Below, in pieces: positions 8,072 to 16,972 of a stretch of DNA of 64,000 nucleotides (positions are counted from its first letter, which is position 1; every line of letters starts with the position of its first letter). Origin of the DNA: Brockia lithotrophica. Its GTDB lineage: Bacteria > Bacillota > Bacilli > Thermicanales > DSM-22653. The notes beneath the pieces are model-generated. The model was not told where the DNA came from and searched no databases. It saw only the letters and a program-made list of their open reading frames with translations. Both the position numbers and the translations under genes were made by a program. The stretch is taken from contig PEBW01000005.1 in assembly GCA_003050565.1 (NCBI GenBank), forward strand, positions 107,646 to 171,645. Reading direction: 5' to 3'.

Positions 8072-9784
8072 GTGCCGGGGATGATGCGGGCGATGGCTTC
8101 CGAAAAGCAGGTGACTCCTTCGGACCGTTCCGGCGGAGCCTGGCGCAAGGGCGAGAAAGAACCTCCCTGCGACGTGTGCGCGGCATTTCGCCGCCCGCGC
8201 TCCGTCTCCGAGGTCGCCGAGTGGGACCTGAACGCGAAGTGGTTTGGCGTCTCCCCCCTCGTCCTCATGGAGAACGCGGGGGCGGCGGTGGCGCGGGCCG
8301 TCCGCGAGCGAAGACCGGAAGCCCGGCGCATCGCCGTGTTTGCGGGGAGCGGAGGCAACGGCGGCGACGGCCTCGTCGCCGCCCGCCACCTGAGTGCCTG
8401 GGCGGGGGTGGACGTCTACCTGTGCGCCGCTCCCGACCGCCTGCGCCCCGAAGACGCGCGCGTGAACTGGGAACTCGTCCGGAACTCCCCCTTCATCCGG
8501 ACGCGCACCTGTCCCCGGGCGGAAGACGTGCACGAGCTCGCCCGACTCCTCGACGAAAGAGAAGCGTACGACGTCGTGATCGACGCCCTCCTCGGCGCAG
8601 GTTCCCGAGGCGTGCCGCGGGAACCCATCCGTTCGGCGATCGAGGTCATCCGCGCCCAGAGGCGGCGGGGCGCTTTCGTGGTGAGCGTCGACCTCCCGAG
8701 CGGCCATCCCGAAACCGGGCGTGTGGAGGCGGACCTCGCCGTCACCTTTGCCTGGGATAAGGACGAGTACCAGAAGGAACCGTTCCCCCGCGTCGTAGTA
8801 CCCATCGGTTACCCCGTCGACGTCGCCTTCCGCGCGGGTCCCGCGGACGTCCAGGCGCTCGTCGCCCATTCGTGGACGCGAAAGGGCGAGCGGGGGAGCG
8901 TGTTCGTCCTGGGAGGAAGTGCTCGCTACCCCGGCGCCCCCCTGCTCGCGGCGCGCGCCGCCCACCTCTTGACCGACCTCGTAACCGTGAGCGTCTTCGC
9001 CGAGGCGCCGCACTCCGCCGTCCCTCACGAACTCATCCCCCTTCGCCTTCCGGGGAAGATGTTCACGCGCGAACACCTCCCCCTTCTCGAAGAAGCCCTC
9101 CGACGCGCGCACGCCGTGGTTGTCGGACCCGGCCTCGGACGGCATCCCGAGACGATTTGCGCCCTGCGCCGCCTCTGGCCGCTTCTCGCGGCGCGCGGGA
9201 TTCCCGTCGTCGTGGACGCCGACGCACTCGTCGCCTGGAGCCATCCCCGGTTGCGCAGGGAGGCGCTCCCGGACGCGCACCTTCGACCCTTTCCCGCCGT
9301 CCTCACGCCCCACGCGGGCGAATTCCGCCGCCTCGCCGCCTTCCTGGGCCTCGTCCTTCCGGAAAGCAAAGCCGAAGGAGAAGTTGGAAGCACGCCCGAC
9401 GCTCCTCCCCTCGTCGCCGAAGCGTGTGCCGTCCTCGAACTGGCCCGCAAGGCCCGCGCCGTCGTCCTCCGGAAGGGTCCGGTGGACGTCCTCGCCTCTT
9501 CCGACCGCTGGGCGTACAACACGACCGGCGACCCCGGGCTGACCACGGCGGGGACGGGAGACGTCCTCGCGGGGCTCGTGGGAGGGTTCCTCGCCCGCGG
9601 CGCCGCGCAGGGTCTCCTGCCCTCGGGAGAAGGCCTCGCCTTCCGCGCCGCAAAGGCGGCGGCTTTCGTGAACGGCCTTGCCGGGGAAATCGCCGCCGGT
9701 GAACGGGGCGGACCGTGGTACACCGCAGAAGACGTGCTCCGCTCCCTTCCCGCGGCGCTCCGCCGCGCGGCCGAGTTCGCGTGA
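8072..9784 (+). CDS. nnr: Bifunctional NAD(P)H-hydrate epimerase / ADP-dependent dehydratase
   Basis: This 570-aa fusion repairs hydrated NADH and NADPH. Residues about 45-250 form the YjeF_N epimerase domain (AGSGGNGGDGLVAARHL). Residues about 265-560 form the ribokinase-like dehydratase with the ADP-site motif TTAGTGDVLAGLVGGF. The GTG start at 8072 lacks a strong ribosome-binding site; ATG codons at 8081, 8084 and 8093 are alternatives. It sits directly after the macro-domain gene, which fits a shared role in nucleotide-cofactor housekeeping. Confidence 0.93.
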   Translation: MPGMMRAMASEKQVTPSDRSGGAWRKGEKEPPCDVCAAFRRPRSVSEVAEWDLNAKWFGVSPLVLMENAGAAVARAVRERRPEARRIAVFAGSGGNGGDGLVAARHLSAWAGVDVYLCAAPDRLRPEDARVNWELVRNSPFIRTRTCPRAEDVHELARLLDEREAYDVVIDALLGAGSRGVPREPIRSAIEVIRAQRRRGAFVVSVDLPSGHPETGRVEADLAVTFAWDKDEYQKEPFPRVVVPIGYPVDVAFRAGPADVQALVAHSWTRKGERGSVFVLGGSARYPGAPLLAARAAHLLTDLVTVSVFAEAPHSAVPHELIPLRLPGKMFTREHLPLLEEALRRAHAVVVGPGLGRHPETICALRRLWPLLAARGIPVVVDADALVAWSHPRLRREALPDAHLRPFPAVLTPHAGEFRRLAAFLGLVLPESKAEGEVGSTPDAPPLVAEACAVLELARKARAVVLRKGPVDVLASSDRWAYNTTGDPGLTTAGTGDVLAGLVGGFLARGAAQGLLPSGEGLAFRAAKAAAFVNGLAGEIAAGERGGPWYTAEDVLRSLPAALRRAAEFA

Positions 9785-9874
9785 GCGAAAGCGGGTGATC
9801 CCGCAGGCCCGGACGGGGCGACGAAGGGCGGCCGGTTTCGGGGATGCTCGAACGACCGGCGGGAGGGATTTGCC

Positions 9875-10576
9875 TTGGACGACCGGTGGAAACCGCTCGA
9901 GGAAGACTTCTGGAACCTGCCCACGCTCGAGGCGGCGCGCCACCTCCTCGGCCGCTACCTCGTCCACGAAACGGCGGCGGGGAAGCTTGTCGGGCGCATC
10001 GTGGAAACCGAGGCCTACCTCGGCCCGGACGACCGCGCCGCCCACTCCTACGGCGGCAAGGTGACCCGGCGCAACCGCGTGATGTTCGGCCCGCCCGGGT
10101 ACGCCTACGTGTACTTCATCTACGGAATGCACGAGTGCCTGAACGTCGTCACCGCGGAGGCGGAGGTTCCGCACGCCGTCCTCATTCGCGCCCTCGAACC
10201 CGTCGCCGGCGCAGCGGAAATGGCCCGGCGCCGCGGGCTTCCGGTGGAGGACGTCGAGCGACGCCTTGCGCGGGGGCTACCCGAACCGCGGCTCACGAGC
10301 GGACCGGGGCGGCTCACGCAGGCGCTCGGGATCACGCGCGCGCACTACGGCCACGACCTGCGCCGCCCGCCCCTCTACCTCACACGGGGCGAGCCGGTGC
10401 CCGATCGACTCGTGGGCCAAAGTCCGCGCATCGGAATCGAGTACGCGGGGGAGGCGCGGGACTACCCGTGGCGCTTTTTCCTCCTGGACAACCCGTACGT
10501 CACGCGCGCCCCCCGAAGGAAGACCGGACGAGAGGGCGGGGGGGACGCGGACCTCATCCTTCGCGCAAAAAGGTAA
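9875..10576 (+). CDS. DNA-3-methyladenine glycosylase (AAG/MPG family)
   Basis: This 233-aa AAG-type base-excision repair glycosylase removes alkylated or deaminated purines. Family hallmarks are RIVETEAYLGPDDRAAHS with the catalytic Glu, FGPPGYAYVYFIYGMHECLNVV, and a GPGRLTQALGI stretch. The start is TTG at 9875 behind GGGAGGG. Its 3' end overlaps the convergent yjbQ-like gene by 23 bases. Confidence 0.94.
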   Translation: MDDRWKPLEEDFWNLPTLEAARHLLGRYLVHETAAGKLVGRIVETEAYLGPDDRAAHSYGGKVTRRNRVMFGPPGYAYVYFIYGMHECLNVVTAEAEVPHAVLIRALEPVAGAAEMARRRGLPVEDVERRLARGLPEPRLTSGPGRLTQALGITRAHYGHDLRRPPLYLTRGEPVPDRLVGQSPRIGIEYAGEARDYPWRFFLLDNPYVTRAPRRKTGREGGGDADLILRAKR

Positions 10577-10952
10577 GCCACACTTCGCGTCGGCGGGGAC
10601 CGTCCCACTCCGCGAAAAAGATCCCCTGCCAGCGCCCGAGCTGAAGCGCTCCGCCTGCGACGGGGACGAGGACGTGGGTACCCGTGAGGACCGCCTTGAT
10701 GTGCGCGTCGCTGTTTCCCTCCGCGTGGCGAAAGGAAGGATCGCGCGGCACGACGCGGCGGAGGTGGGCGACGATGTCGCGGGCGACATCCCGATCGGCG
10801 TGTTCGTTCAGCAGGACGCCCGCGGTCGTGTGGGGCACGTACACGAGGACCGCGCCGTTTTCCCACCCCGCGGCCCGCACCTCCTCGGCGACGGCGGCGG
10901 TGATGTCCACGAGCTCCTCGCGTTCGCGGGTGACGACGGAAACCTTGCGCAT
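10554..10952 (-). CDS. YjbQ family protein (UPF0047)
   Basis: This 132-aa protein matches the YjbQ/UPF0047 family, with VYVPHTTAGVLLNEHAD, HAEGNSDAHIKAVLTG and LGRWQGIFFAEWDGPRRR. Family members carry conserved His residues and show secondary thiamine-phosphate synthase activity in vitro; the physiological role is uncertain. The ATG at 10952 has AAAGGAGGAG upstream. It is divergent from the response regulator, leaving only 30 bases between start codons. Confidence 0.9.
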   Translation of the reverse strand: MRKVSVVTREREELVDITAAVAEEVRAAGWENGAVLVYVPHTTAGVLLNEHADRDVARDIVAHLRRVVPRDPSFRHAEGNSDAHIKAVLTGTHVLVPVAGGALQLGRWQGIFFAEWDGPRRREVWLTFLREG

Positions 10953-10982
10953 CGACCACTCCTCCTTTCGAGGTGAACCGCG

Positions 10983-11690
10983 GTGGCTTCCCTGAAAATC
11001 CTCCTCCTCGAAGACGATCCCCCACTCCGACAGGCGGTGGCCGGGCTCCTCGAAGAGGCGGGATACCGGGTCACGTGCGCCGAGGACGCCTACGAGGCGG
11101 AGGCCTACGCCCTGGGCGAGCTCTACGACCTCTACCTCGTCGACGTCGTCCTCCCGGACGTCGACGGGTTTACCTTTCTCCGGCGGCTGCGCGAGCGGGG
11201 GGACCAAACGCCGGCGATCTTCCTCACGGCCCGCGACCAGGTGGAAGACCGCGTGCGCGGCTTGAGCGTCGCCGGAGGCGACGACTACGTCGTAAAACCG
11301 TTTTCCGGCGAAGAACTCCTCGCGCGCATCGCCGCCGTCCTCCGGCGCAGCGGGAAGGTCGACCTCCACGGGACGCTCGGCGTGGGGCCAATCCGCTTCG
11401 ACTCCGCCCGGCGCCGGGTCGTCGTCCGCGGCACGCCCGTAGAGCTCACGCCGACAGAGGAGCGCCTCCTCCTCACCTTTCTTCGCCATCCCGGGGAAGT
11501 CCTCCCGCGCGAGCGGCTCATCGCGAGCGTCTGGGGAGTCGAAGGAGAGGCCGACGAACGCTCGCTCGAACTGTACATCCACTACCTGAGGAAAAAACTC
11601 AAGCCCTTCGGGTTGGAAGGGGCCATCGAAACCGTTCGGGGACGCGGCTACCGCCTCGTCCGCTGGGATGAGGAGGGGCAATCTTCGTGA
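10983..11690 (+). CDS. OmpR-family response regulator
   Basis: This 235-aa regulator has an N-terminal receiver domain (acidic pair ED at 10-11, phosphoacceptor Asp in DLYLVDVVLPDVDG, Lys in YVVKPF) and a C-terminal winged helix (VELTPTEERLLLTFLRHPGEVLPRERL, ending RGRGYRLV). The GTG start has GAGGTG upstream. It overlaps the downstream kinase by 4 bases, giving a translationally coupled two-component pair. It may control the MacAB-like operon on the opposite strand, whose promoter has an OmpR-type direct repeat. Confidence 0.93.
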   Translation: MASLKILLLEDDPPLRQAVAGLLEEAGYRVTCAEDAYEAEAYALGELYDLYLVDVVLPDVDGFTFLRRLRERGDQTPAIFLTARDQVEDRVRGLSVAGGDDYVVKPFSGEELLARIAAVLRRSGKVDLHGTLGVGPIRFDSARRRVVVRGTPVELTPTEERLLLTFLRHPGEVLPRERLIASVWGVEGEADERSLELYIHYLRKKLKPFGLEGAIETVRGRGYRLVRWDEEGQSS

Positions 11691-13102
11691 ACATACGGAA
11701 TCGCTTCCGCGCAAAGGAAGAGGCGGTGCTGAACCCGGAAGCCGCGCGCATGTTCGCCCGGACGTACCGCCACCTCGCCCTTGGTTTGGCGGCGTCCGTG
11801 CTCATCCTCACCGCGGCACTTCTCGTCCTCCTCGTGCGGACGACGGAAGACGCGCTCTACCGCAGGATCGACAACCTCCTCCGCAGCCGGGCAATGGCCC
11901 TCGCCGCCGGACACGGAGGGGAATTCGAGCGGCGCCCCGCCTTTGCTCCCGAGGCGGGGCGCCTCTTCCTCGTGTACTTCGGTGATCCTCCCCAAATCCC
12001 CCTCGCCGTCCGGCCGTACGACCCCCTCTCGGACGCCGCCCGAACCGCTCTCTTGCGGCTCGCGGGAGAAAAAAAGGTCGACCTGGGGGGATCCTCTCCC
12101 GCCACGGCGCCCGCCCGCGTCGAGCTGGACGGGGAGGCGTTTCGCTACGTGCTCGTCCGCCTCCCCGAAGGGACTTTCGCCGCACCGGGCGCGCGGAACG
12201 GCCAGATCTACCCACGGGGAACGGGACCGCCGTCTCCCTCCCCCCCTGCCGACGCCCGCTACGCCCTCCTCCTCTATCCCCTGGCCCGCGAAGAAGAGTT
12301 CCTCGCAAACCTGCGCCGGCAGGCGTTCCTCGCCGGCGGACTCTTTGCGGCGGTGTCCGCCCTTTTGGGCCTTGTCTTCGCCGACCGCGCCCTGCGCCCC
12401 GTTCGCGAGGCGTGGGCCGCCCAGAGGCGCTTCGTCGCCGACGCCTCCCACGAACTCCGAACGCCTCTGCAGGTCCTCCGGCTCAACCTCGAACGCCTGG
12501 GCCGCCACGGCGAACGCACGGTGGCGGAAGAGCGGCGCACCCTCGAGGTCCTCCTCGGCGAACTCGCTCGCCTCGAGCACCTCGTAGGCGACCTCCTCAC
12601 GCTCGCGAAGGCGGACGCCGCCACGCTCGCCGTGGAAAAACGCCCCGTCGACTTTGCCGACATCGTCCGCCGCGAGAGCGAAGCCTTCCGTCCGGCCTTC
12701 GAAGAAAAGGGGCTTTTTCTGGAAGTACGCACGGAACCGGCTCCCGTCTGGGGCGATCCCGAACGGCTCGCCCAAATCGTCGCCGTCCTCTTGGACAACG
12801 CCGTGAGCTACACGGATCGCGGCGGCGCCGCCGTCGTCCTAACGAGCGACAAAACGCGGAGGCAGGCGATTCTCAAGGTCGAAGACAGCGGCATAGGGAT
12901 CGGCCCCGAAGAACGCGAGCGCGCCTTCGACCGCTTTTACCGCGGCCGAGAGGCGCGCCGAAGGAAGCGGGAGGGAAGCGGCCTCGGACTCGCCGTGGCG
13001 CGCATCATCGTCCAGGCGCACGGGGGGACGCTCCACCTCTTCCCCCGAGCCGAGGGAGGGACGCGCGCCGAAGTCCGCCTCCCCCTCGAATCTCACTCGT
13101 AG
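11687..13102 (+). CDS. Membrane sensor histidine kinase
   Basis: This 471-aa kinase has transmembrane segments near residues 26-48 and 206-228 flanking an extracytoplasmic sensor of about 155 residues. It continues with a HisKA domain (FVADASHELRTPLQV), and a HATPase domain with an N box near DNAVSYTDRGG, DSGIGIG and GSGLGLAVARIIV. It starts with GTG overlapping the response-regulator stop. Its last 10 bases overlap the end of the convergent FtsX-like permease, an unusually tight join that supports a functional link between the two modules. Confidence 0.94.
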   Translation: MNIRNRFRAKEEAVLNPEAARMFARTYRHLALGLAASVLILTAALLVLLVRTTEDALYRRIDNLLRSRAMALAAGHGGEFERRPAFAPEAGRLFLVYFGDPPQIPLAVRPYDPLSDAARTALLRLAGEKKVDLGGSSPATAPARVELDGEAFRYVLVRLPEGTFAAPGARNGQIYPRGTGPPSPSPPADARYALLLYPLAREEEFLANLRRQAFLAGGLFAAVSALLGLVFADRALRPVREAWAAQRRFVADASHELRTPLQVLRLNLERLGRHGERTVAEERRTLEVLLGELARLEHLVGDLLTLAKADAATLAVEKRPVDFADIVRRESEAFRPAFEEKGLFLEVRTEPAPVWGDPERLAQIVAVLLDNAVSYTDRGGAAVVLTSDKTRRQAILKVEDSGIGIGPEERERAFDRFYRGREARRRKREGSGLGLAVARIIVQAHGGTLHLFPRAEGGTRAEVRLPLESHS

Positions 13103-14286
13103 CGGAGGGCGACGATCGGGTCGAGGTTGGCCGCGCGGACCGCGGGAAGAATGCCGAAGACGAGACCTACGGCCAGAGAAAAGAGGGTCGCCACGCCGAT
13201 CACCGACCAGTTGATGAGGACGGGGATGTGGAGGACGCGCTCGAGAAGCGCGCCGATGCCGAACCCCACCAGCACGCCGAAGACCCCGCCGAGCAGGCTC
13301 AGGACGAGGGATTCCAAGAGAAACTGGAGCAGGATCTGACTCCGGCGCGCGCCGATCGCCTTCCGCAGGCCGATCTCTTTCGTCCGCTCGCTCACGGAGA
13401 CGAGCATGATGTTCATGATCCCGATCCCTCCCACGAGGAGGGAAATCCCTGCGATCCCCCCGAGCATGAGGCTCAGCGTGTTGGAGACGGAGCCGATCGT
13501 GCGGAGGACGTCCTCCTGCGTGAAGATGCTGAAGCTGTTTTCGTCGCCGCGAAAGGTGCGCATGAGCTCACGCCGAAGGGAGTCGACGGCCACGCGTACC
13601 TCGTCGGAAGAAGCGGCCTGGACGTATACCGTGCGTACACCGCGGCTCTGGAGGAACCTCTCCGCCGTCGTGAGGGGAACGAGGACCCGGTCGTCGTTGG
13701 AAGCCCCGAGCGTAGTCCCCATCGGGGCGAGGACGCCCACGACGGTAAACGTAGTGCCGTTGAGCGTAACCTCCTGCCCCACCGGGTCGAAGGACCCAAA
13801 CAGTTGCACCGCCGTGTTCGCCCCGAGGAGGACGACGCGGCTGCGGGCGAGGAGGTCGAGGTCGGAGATGAACCGTCCTTCCGCCACCGCCAAATTGCGC
13901 ACCCGGGCAAACTCAGGTGTAACCCCCTCCAGAGGGACGCTCACGCTGCTTGTGCCCGCCTTTACCGTCGCCGAACCCACCACCTCGGGGGCGACGGCGC
14001 CTACCCCGGGGAGGTTCACCCACTCTTCCACGTCTTGGCTTCTCAGGGCCGTCTGCGACCCCCGCCCGACGATGTTCACGGAGATCAAGTTGGATCCGAG
14101 CCCCTGAATCTGCTCCGTCACGCGGGCCGTCGCTCCCTGGCCTACGGCTACGAGGGCGATCACAGACGCCACGCCGATGATCACCCCAAGCATCGTGAGG
14201 AACGTGCGGAACGGGTTCCCCGAGAGGTTGCGGAAGGCCATCCGCAGGATCTCCAGGACGAGCAAGCTACTCCCCTCTTTCCTCAT
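13093..14286 (-). CDS. MacB-like ABC transporter permease (FtsX domain)
   Basis: This 397-aa permease has the MacB layout: TM1 near residues 25-47 ([21 protein letters not shown]), a large periplasmic-type MacB_PCD domain (about 50-245), and three C-terminal TM segments in an FtsX domain. The [14 protein letters not shown] coupling motif is present. The start at 14286 overlaps the ATPase stop by 20 bases. Together with the ATPase and adaptor upstream it should form a macrolide- or peptide-type efflux or stress complex; the substrate is unknown. Confidence 0.92.
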   Translation of the reverse strand: MRKEGSSLLVLEILRMAFRNLSGNPFRTFLTMLGVIIGVASVIALVAVGQGATARVTEQIQGLGSNLISVNIVGRGSQTALRSQDVEEWVNLPGVGAVAPEVVGSATVKAGTSSVSVPLEGVTPEFARVRNLAVAEGRFISDLDLLARSRVVLLGANTAVQLFGSFDPVGQEVTLNGTTFTVVGVLAPMGTTLGASNDDRVLVPLTTAERFLQSRGVRTVYVQAASSDEVRVAVDSLRRELMRTFRGDENSFSIFTQEDVLRTIGSVSNTLSLMLGGIAGISLLVGGIGIMNIMLVSVSERTKEIGLRKAIGARRSQILLQFLLESLVLSLLGGVFGVLVGFGIGALLERVLHIPVLINWSVIGVATLFSLAVGLVFGILPAVRAANLDPIVALRYE

Positions 14287-14959
14287 CGGCGACGATGCGC
14301 CCGTCGCGAATGGCGATGCGCCGCCGCGCCCGGCGGGCGACTTCCATGTCGTGCGTGATCAGGACGATCGTGCGCCCCTCCTCGTGGAGGGCGGCGAAGA
14401 TTTCGAGGATCTCCTTACCGGTGCGGCTGTCCAACGCCCCCGTCGGCTCGTCCGCGAGCACGAGCTCCGGATCGCCCACGAGGGCGCGGGCGATCGCGAC
14501 CCGCTGCTGCTGCCCGCCGGAAAGCTGATTGGGAAAGTGGTAGAGGCGCCCTTCGAGGCCCAGGCTGACGAGCACCTCCTTCGCCCGTTCGCGGCGCTGT
14601 CTGGGAGGCCATCCTCGGTACACGAGGGGGAGTTCGACGTTCTCGACGGCCGTAAGGCGGGGGAGGAGGTAGAACTGCTGAAAGACGAAGCCGATTTTCT
14701 CGTTCCGGATCCTGGCGAGCTCTGCCTCCGAAAGGTGACCCACCTCTCGGCCGTCGAGTTCGTAGCGCCCGGACGTCGGACGATCGAGGCACCCGAGGAT
14801 GTGCATGAGCGTGGACTTCCCGGAGCCGGAAGGACCGACGACGGCCACGAAGTCCCCCCGGTCGACCTCCAGATTCACCTCGTCCAGGGCGCGCACGCGT
14901 TCTTCGCCCATGGAGTACTCCTTGGAAACCCGTTCGAGCCGGATGAGAGGGGGGGTCAT
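14267..14959 (-). CDS. MacB/LolD-type ABC transporter ATPase
   Basis: This 230-aa nucleotide-binding subunit has Walker [10 protein letters not shown], signature [15 protein letters not shown], Walker [13 protein letters not shown] and the H-loop THDMEV. It belongs to the LolD/MacB branch that pairs with FtsX-type permeases. It overlaps the adaptor stop by 4 bases and the permease start by 20 bases, so all three genes are translationally linked. Confidence 0.95.
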   Translation of the reverse strand: MTPPLIRLERVSKEYSMGEERVRALDEVNLEVDRGDFVAVVGPSGSGKSTLMHILGCLDRPTSGRYELDGREVGHLSEAELARIRNEKIGFVFQQFYLLPRLTAVENVELPLVYRGWPPRQRRERAKEVLVSLGLEGRLYHFPNQLSGGQQQRVAIARALVGDPELVLADEPTGALDSRTGKEILEIFAALHEEGRTIVLITHDMEVARRARRRIAIRDGRIVADEERGE

Positions 14960-16815
14960 CGACTTCCCCCTCCCCCCGGCTGTGCGGGAGTCGGGAAGGC
15001 ATCCCCGCCGGAACGGCTTCCCGAATTAGAGGGTGCTGGAGCTCCGCTCCGAGAACCTCCCCAAGAGCCCCCGGGTGTGCTTGAACCGGGGGCTTGGCCT
15101 CCCCGCGGCATCATCCCCGGGACGGCCATCTCCCGACTCGGGGAAGGTTGGAATCCCCCCGTTCCCTGAGCGGAAACCGGGCGCGGAACGAGGACGACGT
15201 CGCCTTCGGCGAGTCCCGAGACGATTTCCGCCTGCCGAATTCCGATGAGTCCCACTTCAACGGGCCGAAGCGCCACACCGGGCGGAAGAGGGGGAGGTGC
15301 CGAGGGCTGCCCGTTGGCCTTTGCCGAATCTTCCCCTCCGCCTTCCGGGGACTTCGACCCGGACGTGCTCTCCTGGCCTCTTTCTGCGGAGGAAACGGGT
15401 ACATAGACGAACGCCGCGTTTCCACGGCGGACCACCGCCTCTACGGGCACGAGCAAGGCGTCGTCTTTTTCGGCGACGAGGATTTGCGCCTCCGCCGTCA
15501 TCCCGATCTTGAGACCGGATACCGCGGGGACGTGGATGGTCACCGGAAAGGTGGCGACTCCGTTTTGCACTTCGCCTTCGTCGCCGATCGCGAGGACGTC
15601 CCCCTTGAGGGGGGTTTGCGATACGGCCTGCACCGTAACCTCTGCCGTCTGCCCGACTTTGATCTTGTTCACGTCGAGCTCGTCGACGTGGATGACCACT
15701 TGAAGGCTTTGATCGTCGATGATGTGAAGGAGGTCCTGCCCGGGGACGACCGCCTGCCCGGCGACGACAAAGACTTGGGAAATCTTTCCGTCGATGGGAG
15801 CCTTGACGGGATCCGGCGCCTCGCCCTGGGCCTGGTACTGGGCAATGCGCTGCCGCGACTGCGCGATGCGGTCGTCGAGCTGGGATAGCTGCGACGCCAG
15901 ATTTGCATCCTGCGCAGAAACGGGGCGCACTGCGGCGACCGCTTGTCCCCGAGAGACGACCTGACCCGGCTTTCCGTCCACGCGGACGACACGACCTTCC
16001 GTCTGCGCGCGGAGGGAAATCCGCTCGGGAGAGAGGAAAACGCCCTCTTGCAAGGCGGATACGACGGAGCCGTCGGCAAGGCGAAAAACGACCTGCGCCT
16101 TTACCCCTTCCTGCACCGTTCCGACGACCTGTACCGTCACCTTTCGCGCCGACACGCCCTCCACGACGTCGAGAAAGGGATCTACGGAGACGACGCGACC
16201 TTGCAGGGTTTCCTTAGATTCCCCGCCGAGGGAAACCTCTGCCGCCGTTCCCGGTTGCAGCTTCGCCGCGTCTCCTTCCGCGACGTACACCGCGAGGCGC
16301 GATTCCCCCGTAAGCGTGAGCGTGGCGATCTGCATCCCCGGAGACACCGGATCTCCCGGGTGGACGACGACGTCGGCGAGGAGACCGTCTGCCGGAGCGA
16401 CGATCGTCTCCTCCTTTGCGGCCGCCTGCTCTTGGGCCTGCATGCGCGCCACGAGCTGCTCGCGCTGGGTGAGGAGCTCGGCAAGAGTGGCCTCTTCCTG
16501 CGAAATCTGCGCGCTCATGTCCTTCCCGGCAAAGCGGACGAGCTCGTCGCCTGCGCTGACGCGGTCCCCCGCCTTGACGAGAACTTCCGAAACCGTGGCC
16601 GCCGTTTCCGCCTTGAGCGATACCGTCTGCGCGGACTCCACGGATCCCGATCCGTTCACTCCCACGGTGATCTTGCCGCGGACGACGCGGGCCTCCGAAA
16701 AGGAATCGAGAAAATTGGTAACTTTCTGGGCTTGTGCCCGAGACCACAAAAGGTATCCGCCGCTCCCGAGGAGAAGGATGAGGACGAGAAGGGAAATCCA
16801 GATTTTCTTGGGCAC
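14956..16815 (-). CDS. MacA-like membrane-fusion adaptor with two lipoyl/hairpin modules
   Basis: This 619-aa HlyD/MacA-type protein is anchored by an N-terminal segment (IWISLLVLILLLGSGGYLLW). It appears to carry two successive coiled-coil/lipoyl modules: a first with QISQEEATLAELLTQREQLV then APADGLLADVVVHPGDPV, and a second with LASQLSQLDDRIAQSRQRI then APIDGKISQVFVVAGQAV. Standard MacA proteins of about 390 aa have one. The tail is rich in Gly, Ser and Pro. The GTG at 16815 is chosen for GAGGGAGG upstream and because it places the anchor at the N-terminus. Confidence 0.88.
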   Translation of the reverse strand: MPKKIWISLLVLILLLGSGGYLLWSRAQAQKVTNFLDSFSEARVVRGKITVGVNGSGSVESAQTVSLKAETAATVSEVLVKAGDRVSAGDELVRFAGKDMSAQISQEEATLAELLTQREQLVARMQAQEQAAAKEETIVAPADGLLADVVVHPGDPVSPGMQIATLTLTGESRLAVYVAEGDAAKLQPGTAAEVSLGGESKETLQGRVVSVDPFLDVVEGVSARKVTVQVVGTVQEGVKAQVVFRLADGSVVSALQEGVFLSPERISLRAQTEGRVVRVDGKPGQVVSRGQAVAAVRPVSAQDANLASQLSQLDDRIAQSRQRIAQYQAQGEAPDPVKAPIDGKISQVFVVAGQAVVPGQDLLHIIDDQSLQVVIHVDELDVNKIKVGQTAEVTVQAVSQTPLKGDVLAIGDEGEVQNGVATFPVTIHVPAVSGLKIGMTAEAQILVAEKDDALLVPVEAVVRRGNAAFVYVPVSSAERGQESTSGSKSPEGGGEDSAKANGQPSAPPPLPPGVALRPVEVGLIGIRQAEIVSGLAEGDVVLVPRPVSAQGTGGFQPSPSREMAVPGMMPRGGQAPGSSTPGGSWGGSRSGAPAPSNSGSRSGGDAFPTPAQPGGGGSR

Positions 16816-16867
16816 CGTCGTGGCCTCCCTCGCAATCCGGTCCGAACCGGCCAGAACTCTGACGTCT

Positions 16868-16901
16868 ACCTTACGGCGCAAATCTTAGAATTCCCTTAGA
16901 A
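16868..16901 (-). promoter_or_regulatory. Promoter of macAB-like operon with 11-bp-period direct repeat
   Basis: On the minus strand TTCTAAG occurs twice (16901-16895 and 16890-16884), spaced 11 bases apart, just upstream of a -10-like TAAGGT (16873-16868). There is no good -35. Direct heptamer repeats with 11-bp period overlapping the -35 region are typical of activation by OmpR/PhoB-type regulators, and such a regulator is encoded at 10983-11690. The link is inference. Confidence 0.6.
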
Positions 16902-16972
16902 CTCCGTGGAGCTTTACCCGTGCCAGGGAGAAGCCCCGCCGCCATCTCCTCCCCGCTTCCCGCACGGCCGCG

